64,000 nt of DNA from SM23-73-3 sp965369445 (GTDB taxonomy: Bacteria; Zixibacteria; MSB-5A5; SM1-73). The notes under the pieces are model-generated. The model saw only the letters and a program-made list of their open reading frames with translations. It searched no databases and had not been told where the DNA came from. A program made the translations under genes and the position numbers. Shown piece after piece: positions 1-7,718 of the stretch. The stretch is taken from contig CBDUQU010000001.1 in NCBI GenBank assembly GCA_965369445.1, positions 1-64,000 of the forward strand. Reading direction: 5' to 3'. Each line of letters begins with the position of its first letter. Position 1 is the stretch's first letter.

Positions 1-60
1 GCTTATTTTGATGAGACTTTCGTGGCTTTTTTTATTACACAGGAAAGGAGGTGATTTTTC

Positions 61-264
61 TTGACACAGGGTACAGTAAAATGGTTCAATGAGTCCAAAG
101 GGTATGGATTCATAACTCCGGATGACGGAGCACAGGACCTGTTTGTGCACTTCTCTGAAATACAGGGGGAAGGATTCAAAACTCTTCGTGAAGGTGACGG
201 GGTTAGCTTTGAAGAAGGACAGGGACAAAAAGGACCTCAGGCAACAAATGTCCAAAAGATATAG
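61..264 (+). CDS. Cold-shock domain protein (CspA family)
   Basis: A 67-residue single cold-shock domain, the usual length for CspA-type RNA chaperones that bind single-stranded nucleic acid and melt RNA secondary structure in the cytoplasm. Both RNA-binding motifs are visible: KGYGFI (residues 13-18, RNP1-like) and DLFVHFSEI (residues 26-34, RNP2-like). The start is TTG, chosen because an excellent AGGAGGTGA ribosome site lies just upstream and the protein then begins in register with the family (TQGTVKWFN). Two strong hairpins follow the stop. The gene stands alone and has no operon partner in view. Whether it is cold-induced or constitutive cannot be read from this sequence. Confidence 0.95.
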   Translation: MTQGTVKWFNESKGYGFITPDDGAQDLFVHFSEIQGEGFKTLREGDGVSFEEGQGQKGPQATNVQKI

Positions 265-301
265 TTTAGAGAAACCAAGTTTCTAAAACATATCGTTGGT
301 C

Positions 302-366
302 TTTCCGAGGGCTCCCTTGCCCTCGGAAACTAAATGTGGCGGGAATCAAATCCCGCCACGTTTATT
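302..366 (+). terminator. Two tandem hairpins after the cold-shock gene
   Basis: The first hairpin has a perfect 11-bp stem (302-312 with 319-329). The second has a perfect 9-bp stem (336-344 with 351-359) followed by GTTTATTAT. The second is the likelier Rho-independent terminator for the cold-shock gene, although its T-tract is weak. Confidence 0.55.
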
Positions 367-399
367 ATCAGTTTTGTTGGATCTGCGTTCCGGGGTTGT

Positions 400-450
400 G
401 TCAGGTCACACCCGCCAAGCTACGCCCGTAAGGCTGCCAAGATCAGACAA
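400..450. repeat. Dispersed repeat, copy A
   Basis: About 50 bp beginning GTCAGGTCACACCCGC, closely similar in sequence and internal order to 5556-5608. Both copies are intergenic. It looks like a short non-coding dispersed element, and no function can be assigned. Confidence 0.5.
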
Positions 451-530
451 GACCCGAAACAGAAAACCGAGTTTCCTTGGCACATCATTCTTGTTTGTCT
501 ACTTGTCGGTGCTGTTCTACTCGGCTGTTT

Positions 531-2270
531 TCATCTTGACTTTTTTGTCTTCGTAGTTATCCCCTTGCTCGTCTTCTTCTTTGTTGGCTTCTTCTCGGTC
601 GTCTTCTTCTTAGTTGTTTTTCTCTTGGTGGTGGAGACTTTTCGGACGGCCATCACCGATTCTTTCAGTTCCGGAGCAACAGTAACACGGGCTGTTTTCG
701 GCGCCTCCGCGCCCTTTCCGCCACCAACCTGCTGTTTCTGTTCCTCGGTGGCAGGCGATGCCCAATGCTCGTCGCGGAGGTTACGCCCGCCTTCGGTTGT
801 CCTTCGCGCAGCAACATACGCGAATTCTGGACCTGCGGGGGTCCACCTCCCGGTGAGGAGCACTCGACCCTTCTCGAAGTCAAGGCACCTTTCTAGTGTC
901 TTCTGCGAGATGTCGTCCAACCCTAGTTGCTTTCGCACCACGTCAAGAACCGAAGCCGACCCTAGACTCATAATGGCCTTATTCTCACATTCGGACAGCA
1001 CGAGAGAATCAAGTTTATCGGGGCGCTGGCTAGCCAAGATCAAAAACAAGCCATATTTCCTTCCTTCCGCAGCAATCGTTCGAAACTGCTCCCGCAGGAC
1101 ACCAGCAGCTTTTGACTGGGGGTCGGCTGGCAACAAGTTATGAGCTTCATCGACAACCAGGAAAGTGGGCACTCTCTTATCCTCCTCGGGCGGACGCTCC
1201 AACGCACTCGACCAAGCCTCCCTGGCGAGGTTCCACTGCGTGGCCAGCAGCGCATTCACAACAAGCAGTACCGTGTCGCGATCTCGTAGAGAAGGCAGGT
1301 CGATTACCTCCAGCCGTATGTTGGAGGACCTCGCTAGAGGCTCCCCAGCTAGAATCCCGGCTGCCTGATACTCCGAAGCCTTCCCGAAGTAGAAACGCTG
1401 TGCCTCGGGAGATACGTATTTTGGCGCAGCGAGAGCGCGCTTTATGGACCTCCTGACCTGGACCGAAACCCGAAACCGGTTCCCGGCTCTGCGCATTTTA
1501 TCTAACCCGGTCTTTTGGGGCATCTCGCCAATAATCGCCCGGATCAGCTCGGATGCGTTAAACTCCAGTTCCAGCGTGCCCCTGAAATCTCCGATACTCC
1601 GACCAAGCCCAAGAAGTCTTTCGGATTCCTTCAGAACGTCTAAGGTGGTCTTCCTCGCAGTGTTCTTGATGGCGACAAGCTCACCTATCGCCTGTACAAA
1701 AGCGTGGCAGTGGTACACGCCATTACGCAGCTCGGGATCGGCATCGCCCGCGATGAACTCAACGGCTAGGGAGGGCCACCAGACCTTTAGGGGAACGTAT
1801 TCTTCTTTTGCGCGACGATGGCCGGCAGTTCGAACGACTGCCGACACCTTTAACCATTGATCCTCGAATTGCCCTTTACTCTCCTCGTGCGGGAGCTCTC
1901 CAAGAGCCCGTTTCATATCATAGGAAGCCTTTTCCCAGAGGATCTTGTTCTTAACAGAGAAGACTTGTCTAAAATCTGCATTCGGATCCAGGATCACACA
2001 TCGGGCTTTCGTTCGAATGAGGATCTCCTCAACAATCCTACCCAGGAAAAACGATTTGCCAGACCCCGATTGGGCAAAAAGGACGGTGTGTGTTCCCATG
2101 GCGTTGGCTGGAACCGTAACCAAATCTTCATCGCTCTGCGCTCCTGCGGTGGGTTTCTGACCAGTGGCCTCATCTTCCGAAGCCAGCCAGTAACGAGGGT
2201 CCATCTTGCGCGTCACCTGCCAGCCTAGGACCAACCTTGGGCTGTGAATTGGTGATTTCGATGGACTCAT
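531..2270 (-). CDS. HerA-like ATPase (DUF87/FtsK-HerA superfamily)
   Basis: A 579-residue P-loop ATPase of the HerA/FtsK fold. Walker A is AQSGSGKSFF (about residues 66-75) and Walker B is FLVVDEAHN (about residues 370-379). A later stretch, GLFLILASQRPDKL, is typical of HerA motor proteins. HerA proteins are hexameric DNA translocases, usually partnered with the NurA nuclease in end resection, or with effector domains in defence systems. No nuclease gene is adjacent here. The last roughly 30 residues are almost all Lys and Thr, a histone-H1-like tail that could bind DNA. The start is supported by GGAGG four bases upstream. The neighbour upstream on the same strand is a small membrane protein (2410-2940), which may be a functional partner. 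The family call is firm, and the role in repair or defence is open. Confidence 0.85.
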   Translation of the reverse strand: MSPSKSPIHSPRLVLGWQVTRKMDPRYWLASEDEATGQKPTAGAQSDEDLVTVPANAMGTHTVLFAQSGSGKSFFLGRIVEEILIRTKARCVILDPNADFRQVFSVKNKILWEKASYDMKRALGELPHEESKGQFEDQWLKVSAVVRTAGHRRAKEEYVPLKVWWPSLAVEFIAGDADPELRNGVYHCHAFVQAIGELVAIKNTARKTTLDVLKESERLLGLGRSIGDFRGTLELEFNASELIRAIIGEMPQKTGLDKMRRAGNRFRVSVQVRRSIKRALAAPKYVSPEAQRFYFGKASEYQAAGILAGEPLARSSNIRLEVIDLPSLRDRDTVLLVVNALLATQWNLAREAWSSALERPPEEDKRVPTFLVVDEAHNLLPADPQSKAAGVLREQFRTIAAEGRKYGLFLILASQRPDKLDSLVLSECENKAIMSLGSASVLDVVRKQLGLDDISQKTLERCLDFEKGRVLLTGRWTPAGPEFAYVAARRTTEGGRNLRDEHWASPATEEQKQQVGGGKGAEAPKTARVTVAPELKESVMAVRKVSTTKRKTTKKKTTEKKPTKKKTSKGITTKTKKSR

Positions 2271-2409
2271 TCTGCCTCCTTCTGTAGATTTTGCATCAGT
2301 CGAGTGGTCCGGCTGTCAGTTTGTAGGTCAAGCATCCCCAGGGGTGGTTGACAATGCTCTTTGCCAAGCAGTCGCCCGGATCGGGTTACAAGCCGTGTTG
2401 CGTATCATA

Positions 2410-2940
2410 TTAGCTCTGTCCAACTCTTCCTCTGTCCTCGTTGCTGTCGCCAGATGTTTTCTCCTCCTTCACCGCATCTCTCGCTTCCTGCACTAAAGGA
2501 AGCACCAAGTGATCGAATGCCGTACGAATGTCACGAAACTCCTCGAAAGCCCACCGGAGGGCTAGGAAACATACAATGACCAATGCCAGACTCCCTCCCG
2601 TCAAAACCGCCATGTCACGAGAAGGAAGAACAAAAAGAAGCACGGCAAAAGCAGCAAGGAAGACGACGAGCGCGATTGCCAATCGAGCAATCTTGAAGGA
2701 GAACCATGCGGAGGCTATAACCGGGTCAGGTTTGAACGCCAGATGAACTGTTATTGTGCCCGTGAGATATCCTTTGTCGAATTCTCTCTTTAGGTAAGCC
2801 TCCCTGCCACGTACCACTAGTCTGTATACTAGCCGAAGACACCTGAGAAGCCAAAGAGCCAAGATACTTCCAACAGCACCGAGAAAAATCAGACCCGGCA
2901 CAGTATTCCTCAACCACCCCTCTATAGCAGCCAGATCCAT
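2410..2940 (-). CDS. Three-helix membrane protein, unknown function
   Basis: A 176-residue protein with about three predicted membrane helices (roughly residues 15-34, 87-105 and 109-130). A basic region follows the first helix, and the charged C-terminus carries VKEEKTSGDSNEDRG. No family is recognised. It sits 139 bp upstream of the HerA-like ATPase on the same strand, so co-transcription is plausible. A membrane partner for a DNA-translocating ATPase would be of interest, but nothing in the sequence proves the link. An AGAGGTTGG ribosome site precedes the ATG. About 155 bp of featureless sequence separates it from the peptidase gene beyond. Confidence 0.6.
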   Translation of the reverse strand: MDLAAIEGWLRNTVPGLIFLGAVGSILALWLLRCLRLVYRLVVRGREAYLKREFDKGYLTGTITVHLAFKPDPVIASAWFSFKIARLAIALVVFLAAFAVLLFVLPSRDMAVLTGGSLALVIVCFLALRWAFEEFRDIRTAFDHLVLPLVQEARDAVKEEKTSGDSNEDRGRVGQS

Positions 2941-3096
2941 ATCTGAACCAACCTCTCTGTAGCGTCTCTTTACTCGTTACTGTCTGCGATCATAGCTCTC
3001 ACCCAACAAAACCCATCTCAAGTTAGTGGATAGGCACTGCCAATATAAGTACAAAAAAGCCGATAATCAAGCGAAATCTTGGTTCCGTGCCACCCC

Positions 3097-4002
3097 CTAG
3101 GAAATCCTGACAGTACGCAGTACACCCTGAGCGACCAACTGCGCGGCCACGCTTCCCAGATGAGCCAGTGTGGCACGGCCAACTTCTCCTTTGCTTCCGG
3201 TCGAGAATGCAAAAACCGCATCCCCGTCAAAGGGGGTGTAGGCAGGGTAAATGGTTCTGGCTATGCCGGCGCTGGCCATGCGGGCGAGAACGGTTAGCTG
3301 CACGCTGTCGAGTGGAGCGTTCGTCACCACACAAACAAGAGTGGTATTGCCTGTCCAGTCAGCGCCAATCTTGGGAGGTTGCAGGTGAGCCTTTGGGTCG
3401 CCTGCGATCCACCTTCCGGTTTCAGGGTCTCTAATCGAGCCTATAGCGTTAACGACGGCTAACGCCCCAATCACATATTCACCAGCATCCTGCGCCACAC
3501 TGCCCAGGCCGCCGGGAATACGATCACCACCCCACTTGGCCACGGTCGCACCTGCTCCCGCCCCAACGCGCCCTTCCTGAACCGGCTCGTCGCTCGCAGC
3601 AACAGCGGCTAGCCGCCCTGACTCTGCATTGGGCCGGGTCTTGGCCGTAGCCAGATCGAAGATGATGGCCGCCGGAACGATCGGAACCTTGCCATGGCCG
3701 GAATCAAAGCCGATCCCTTTTGACTCCAAAAATTCAACCACCCCGTCCGCCGCGCTCAAGCCAAAAGCCGAGCCACCAGAAAGACACATCCCGTGCACTT
3801 TCCCGGAGATATGAGCCGGATCGAAGACTCCCATCTGCCGCGCGCCCGAGGCCGATCCGAGTTGCACTGCTCCGCAGTGTGCTCCGTCAGGGAAGAGCAA
3901 TACAGTCGTTCCTGTGCTCTTGGCCTTGTCGGTCCAATGGCCCACCAATACGCCGGGAACGCGAGTGAGCGTCCAGTTTTCGTCAGAAGTGTCTTTATTC
4001 AT
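3097..4002 (-). CDS. P1 family (S58, DmpA/BapA-like) aminopeptidase
   Basis: A 301-residue P1-family N-terminal-nucleophile hydrolase, related to DmpA (D-aminopeptidase) and BapA (beta-peptidyl aminopeptidase). These proteins self-cleave to expose a Ser or Thr nucleophile. Family hallmarks are visible: GVLVGHWTD near residue 17, the glycine-rich MCLSGGSAFGLSAADGV at 72-88, RVGAGAGATVAKWGG at 145-159, and GNTTLVCVVTNAPLD at 218-232. The predicted processing site and nucleophile lie in this last block (Asn219/Thr220). C-terminal RTIYPAYTPFDGDAVFAF also matches the family. There is no signal peptide, so it is probably cytoplasmic. Its peptide or amide substrate cannot be inferred. It stands between the membrane-protein gene and an envelope lipoprotein gene with no obvious operon. 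Confidence 0.88.
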   Translation of the reverse strand: MNKDTSDENWTLTRVPGVLVGHWTDKAKSTGTTVLLFPDGAHCGAVQLGSASGARQMGVFDPAHISGKVHGMCLSGGSAFGLSAADGVVEFLESKGIGFDSGHGKVPIVPAAIIFDLATAKTRPNAESGRLAAVAASDEPVQEGRVGAGAGATVAKWGGDRIPGGLGSVAQDAGEYVIGALAVVNAIGSIRDPETGRWIAGDPKAHLQPPKIGADWTGNTTLVCVVTNAPLDSVQLTVLARMASAGIARTIYPAYTPFDGDAVFAFSTGSKGEVGRATLAHLGSVAAQLVAQGVLRTVRIS

Positions 4003-4133
4003 TTGCCTTCACGCTTTCGCCCTTTATGTCAAGCAGTCCTCCGGATTCATCCTGATCCCGCCTTTGGTCTTCGACCCTGAGGGCTCAGACCCGAAGGGCG
4101 GGAGAAGGACATGCTTGACCTACAACTCATCGT

Positions 4134-4955
4134 CTAGAACCCCGACACGCGTAAGTCGCCATTGCCCAGGCTCAAAGCTATCACGCCCTGCCCGTCCCCA
4201 AACGTTCCTGTCAGGGAAGTGGCAGTGCTTACGGGGTCCTTCAGGGCGAGATCGGAAATGCTAATTGTGCCATTCAGCACAGATGCCATGAACCTGGCCG
4301 AGGTGCTCTCAGGAATGTCAAGATCGACATCTCCATTCGCCGTGGCCATATCGATTGTGTCGAATGCCTCATCGGTGGGCAGAGTCACCTCAGCCTGAAT
4401 GTCACCATTGATCAGGCTGACAAAAACGCCGCCGAAAATCTCATTCAGCACGACCTGGCCGTTCACATTCCCAACAGAGACAAATCTGTTGTTGGAATCT
4501 ACGGTCACGCTTCCGTTGACGTTGCCAACCACCACCCACAGGTTTTGCGGCAGAGTGATGTCATAATCAACCACGTAACTCCTACCGTGCGTTTCGTCGG
4601 GTTGTATGGTTTTCACGCATACCTCGTGTGCCACCGGTGTCACGCTGACCTCTAGATCCTGCATGTGAGCCTCGGCGTCTTGGATACTCTCTGAACCAAC
4701 CCGCTTTTCACCGGTGATAATAACCGAATCCGCCCCGGGCAGCCCGGTAATGGTCACGTTGCCGTTGATGCCCTCGAGCCTCAGTTTGGTGTGACTCGCA
4801 ACCTCTACTTCAAAGGAGAAAGACTCACTTGCCACGAAATCCGTATTGCTCACGTTGTCATCCGAACCGGTGGACTTGTCGCTCCCACAGCCAATCCAGC
4901 AAACACATGCAGCCAACGAGACCAATACAGCAAGCTTCAAAACGATACTCTTCAT
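4134..4955 (-). CDS. Putative lipoprotein with DUF4097 (adhesin-like) beta-helix domain
   Basis: A 273-residue exported protein. The N-terminus has a lipoprotein-like signal (hydrophobic residues 5-22, then CWIGCGSDKSTGSDD), with the candidate lipidated Cys about residue 23. The box is not canonical. The rest is a run of short repeated beta-strand units such as GINGNVTITG, VGNVNGSVTV, VGNVNGQVVL and LINGDIQAEV, typical of the DUF4097 putative-adhesin family (often DUF4097/DUF2154 in envelope proteins). The start codon overlaps the stop of the GNAT gene upstream in an ATGA, so the two are translationally coupled. Function is unknown; an envelope-anchored structural or adhesive role is family-based inference. 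Confidence 0.75.
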   Translation of the reverse strand: MKSIVLKLAVLVSLAACVCWIGCGSDKSTGSDDNVSNTDFVASESFSFEVEVASHTKLRLEGINGNVTITGLPGADSVIITGEKRVGSESIQDAEAHMQDLEVSVTPVAHEVCVKTIQPDETHGRSYVVDYDITLPQNLWVVVGNVNGSVTVDSNNRFVSVGNVNGQVVLNEIFGGVFVSLINGDIQAEVTLPTDEAFDTIDMATANGDVDLDIPESTSARFMASVLNGTISISDLALKDPVSTATSLTGTFGDGQGVIALSLGNGDLRVSGF

Positions 4956-5479
4956 TCGTGCCCTCCTTTCGAAATCGTATTTTCACGAGATTGCGAGTAA
5001 ACAAAGTAATTGATATCACCACGCGTCCACTCTTTTTCTCGCACCATTCCCATCTTCTCCGCCACCCGCATGGAGGCCGGATTGTCAGGCCGGATGAGAC
5101 TGATGACCCGCTGCAGACGGAGCTGATGAAACGCATAATCGCGCACGGCGCTCGCCGCCTCGGTCGCAAGGCCGCGGCCCCAGTATGAGCTGAGGAAATC
5201 GTATCCGATCTCGACCTCGGGCATCCCGTCAACTTCCATATGCTCCAGGCCGCAGTCACCCACCAGCTCGCCGCTCTCCTTAAGGATGACGGAGAACAGA
5301 CCGTACCCGTATCGATCCTGGTGGTCAAGGTTGCGCCGTATCCATTTTTCCATCTTCGTGCGATCGAACAGACCCCCCCCGAACGATTCCATGACCTTAG
5401 GGTCGGAGAAGATCAGAAGCAAATCGTCCAGATCGTCGATGGTCATCTTCCGCAGAATGAGTCGCTTGGTTTCGATCAT
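4952..5479 (-). CDS. GNAT N-acetyltransferase (RimJ/RimL type)
   Basis: A 175-residue acetyl-CoA-dependent N-acetyltransferase. It begins IETKRLILRKMTIDDLDDLL, and has a central ELVGDCGLEHME and the acetyl-CoA binding stretch WGRGLATEAASAVRDYAF (about residues 115-132). IRPDNPASMRVAEKMGM near 140-156 is the classic RimJ/RimL signature. This family acetylates protein N-termini, antibiotics or small amines; the substrate is unknown. Its stop overlaps the start of the DUF4097 lipoprotein gene by four bases (ATGA), giving a two-gene operon. A strong hairpin repeat lies upstream. Confidence 0.88.
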   Translation of the reverse strand: MIETKRLILRKMTIDDLDDLLLIFSDPKVMESFGGGLFDRTKMEKWIRRNLDHQDRYGYGLFSVILKESGELVGDCGLEHMEVDGMPEVEIGYDFLSSYWGRGLATEAASAVRDYAFHQLRLQRVISLIRPDNPASMRVAEKMGMVREKEWTRGDINYFVYSQSRENTISKGGHE

Positions 5480-5533
5480 GTTGTCCGCCTGATTGCTAGT
5501 TGTGTCAGGTCTTGCTTATGGTCTGCCATAAGT

Positions 5534-5608
5534 GTGAACTGACACTTTTGCGGGTGTCAGTTCACACCCGCTAACGCTGCGCCCGTCTGGGCGGCCAAGA
5601 CCTGACAG
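5534..5608. repeat. Hairpin plus dispersed repeat, copy B
   Basis: A perfect 12-bp stem (5534-5545 with 5554-5565, 8-nt loop) runs into about 50 bp matching the element at 400-450. It lies between the TPR lipoprotein gene (ends 5619) and the GNAT gene start, so it could terminate the upstream gene's transcript. A mobile palindromic element is equally likely. Confidence 0.55.
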
Positions 5609-5618
5609 AACGGAACAC

Positions 5619-7091
5619 CTACATCGATTCCAGCATCTGCGCAGCCTTATGCCTCATGAAGGCATAGTTGAGGCTGTTAAGAGCATTCCACCCCGCAGCC
5701 TTCTCACAAAGCTCCTTTGCTTTTTCCATGTCTTCCTTGCCCTGGAAGGCCAGCGCCATTCTATACCAGTTGTAAGGATTCTGCAGGCTGGCTTTTTGGA
5801 GTTCTTCAAGTGCCCGGCCGTACTCTTTTTCCTCCAGGGCAATCATGCCGGCCAGTTGGTGGGCCAGCTTAACCTGAAACGGGTTTCTCACCGCCTCGAC
5901 CCGCTCACGATATTCGTCGGCTTGGGCCTTGGCCGTCTCGAGATCTCCCTTCTTTAAAGCGGCGCGTGCAGCGTTGAAGAAATAGCCCCGTCTGAAATTG
6001 TCTTTCACCTCCTCAGAAAGATCAGATGCTTCGGCAACCTCCACTGCCTTCTCGTACTTAGCCTGAGCTTCATCAATCCTTTCAGCCTCAAGAAGAATGT
6101 TGCCCATCACGATCAGATCTCCGGCCATTGCGGCAGCATCGTTGATCTTCTCTGCCAGGGCGTATGCCTTATCCTGTTCCTCTAACGCGGCATCACAATT
6201 CCCCTCGTCAACGTAAGAAACCGAGATGGCAAAGTGAGCCGCCCGGCGTTCGCCATCGTTGCGAGCCATGTCATACAACACCTGAAGCTGCTCCCTTGCC
6301 TCCTGGTGATTGTCCTTGAAGTTTGAGTTCGTGGCTATACCGATATGCGACGGAACGAAATTGGGGTCGGACGTCAGAGCTTTCTTGTACTGTTCTATGG
6401 ACTCATCGTACCTACCCATCTTCATGAGTAATTCGGCGTAGGAATCATAGGGATTGGGATCGTCCGGTATCAGTTCGATGTAGGTCCTAAAGGCTTTCTC
6501 CGCCTCGTCGAAGTTCTCCATGAATCTGTGGGCATAGCCAAGTTGATTATAGGGCTGCGAGAAGTCCGGATTGATACCGGTTGCCTTGTGGTATTCTCTT
6601 ATGGCCAGTTCATACTCCTCCTGACCGAAGTAGTGGTTGCCCAGCAGATTGTGAGCCCGTTCGTCCTCTGGAAAAGTCTCCACCAGTTCCCTGTACAACT
6701 CTCTCTGCTTCATCGCATAAGCATGAGCTCCCGCCTCTACCCCCAGAATCCACAATCGCTCTCCCTGGGAGACCTTGTCCGCTAATGCTCTTGCCTTATC
6801 CAGATTCGCCCAGAATCCTTTGGCGCTGGGGGTAACAAAGGACAGATTCAAATAGGCCATGGCGAAATCCGGATCTTCTGCGATGGCGTTCTCGAAGAAC
6901 CGAATGGATTCCTGAAAGCGGAGCTTTTCCCAAAGATCACGCCCCTGCAAGTAGTGTTCACGCGCCTTTTCAGATTTGGTTGTGATGGGGATCTTGCCAT
7001 CTTCTTTGGGTGCGGCGCAGCCGATCATCATGAGCAGAAGAGCACTCACAGCAAGCATCAAGATCCAACTCATCGCGCTATGCTTTTTCAT
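5619..7091 (-). CDS. TPR-repeat lipoprotein
   Basis: A 490-residue lipoprotein. Signal peptide residues 5-24 end in a lipobox-like LLMMIGC with candidate lipid-modified Cys25. The mature part is built of tetratricopeptide repeats. Clear units include AREHYLQGRDLWEKLRF, AYLNLSF, NLLGNHYFGQEEYELAIREY and YAELLMKMGRYDESIEQYKK, with further degenerate units to the C-terminus. TPR lipoproteins usually scaffold protein complexes on the outer membrane. ATG is preceded by AAAGGAG. The gene is transcribed alone, with only 35 bp to the stop of the gene upstream (7127-7447), so read-through is possible. No partner is identifiable. Confidence 0.85.
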   Translation of the reverse strand: MKKHSAMSWILMLAVSALLLMMIGCAAPKEDGKIPITTKSEKAREHYLQGRDLWEKLRFQESIRFFENAIAEDPDFAMAYLNLSFVTPSAKGFWANLDKARALADKVSQGERLWILGVEAGAHAYAMKQRELYRELVETFPEDERAHNLLGNHYFGQEEYELAIREYHKATGINPDFSQPYNQLGYAHRFMENFDEAEKAFRTYIELIPDDPNPYDSYAELLMKMGRYDESIEQYKKALTSDPNFVPSHIGIATNSNFKDNHQEAREQLQVLYDMARNDGERRAAHFAISVSYVDEGNCDAALEEQDKAYALAEKINDAAAMAGDLIVMGNILLEAERIDEAQAKYEKAVEVAEASDLSEEVKDNFRRGYFFNAARAALKKGDLETAKAQADEYRERVEAVRNPFQVKLAHQLAGMIALEEKEYGRALEELQKASLQNPYNWYRMALAFQGKEDMEKAKELCEKAAGWNALNSLNYAFMRHKAAQMLESM

Positions 7092-7126
7092 CGCCTACTC
7101 CTTTCTTGATTAAAGGGTTAAACGAA

Positions 7127-7447
7127 TCAGTCTATTCTCTCCACTTTGAAGATCACCGGCCTGAACCAGTCCGTACAACCGACGATCAGAGTGCCGCGCT
7201 GTTTCATCCCGGGCATGTTGCCACCGTATGCAAGAATCAGCAGGTCATAGCGGATATCTGCCCAGGCCCAGTTACAGAAACCCTCTGGTGCTTGGTAGTA
7301 ACGATCCAGTATGAACTCCTGGCCGTCCTTGAAAAGCTCACAGGGTTTCATAGCCTTATTTTCATCGTCTAAGTACTCATCGATCAGATCCTGGTTGATG
7401 GTCCTCTTAAGTACTGTGATCTTGCACTCAGGCATCTTGCTGGGCAT
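7127..7447 (-). CDS. TIGR04076 family protein
   Basis: A 106-residue small protein resembling the TIGR04076 family, whose function is unknown. Characteristic features are CKITVLKRTINQDL at the N-terminus, the conserved aromatic stretch GFCNWAWADIRYDLL near residues 58-72, and GTLIVGCTDWFRPVIF near the C-terminus. It has four Cys spread through the chain. An in-frame extension reaches 7570, but the internal ATG at 7447 has a textbook GGAGG seven bases upstream and matches the family's usual length, so that start is used. Members of this family are common in anaerobes. Confidence 0.75.
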   Translation of the reverse strand: MPSKMPECKITVLKRTINQDLIDEYLDDENKAMKPCELFKDGQEFILDRYYQAPEGFCNWAWADIRYDLLILAYGGNMPGMKQRGTLIVGCTDWFRPVIFKVERID

Positions 7448-7633
7448 CTCACCACCTCCTTTTTCCGGATTCTTGGAACCTACAGAGAACCTTCCTGCTG
7501 GAGGTTTATCCGGTTGATCATATATGTCCCACGGCCCAAGAGAAACTACTAACCTAAGTAACCAGCGCATAGAAGTTCGTGAGAATTATAACTCAAGAAT
7601 GGAAGAAATCAAGAAAAAACGACGCGGATCAAA

Positions 7634-7708
7634 TCACTTTTGCAGGTTAACCATCTTCCTCAAGGCCCGAGTATGCTCCGGCGTTGTCCCACAGCACCCC
7701 CCGATACC
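7634..7708 (-). pseudogene. Orphan C-terminal fragment of a homocysteine methyltransferase
   Basis: Twenty-four codons reading GIGGCCGTTPEHTRALRKMV and then a stop. The fragment matches the C-terminus of the homocysteine S-methyltransferase at 9115-10029 (IIGGCCGTTPEHIRALRRTV), including the paired zinc-binding cysteines. It begins immediately beyond the stop of the GT87 gene, and nothing homologous remains upstream. It is best read as the debris of a second, destroyed copy, left by rearrangement or insertion of the glycosyltransferase gene. The residue differences show it is not a recent exact duplicate. Confidence 0.8.
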
Positions 7709-7718
7709 TCTGCTGCCG

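Noticed and set aside
334..1143. A 269-codon plus-strand frame over the end of the HerA-like gene
   Set aside because: Its Phe/Leu-rich part is the complement of the HerA lysine-rich tail; the HerA frame carries Walker motifs and a ribosome site.
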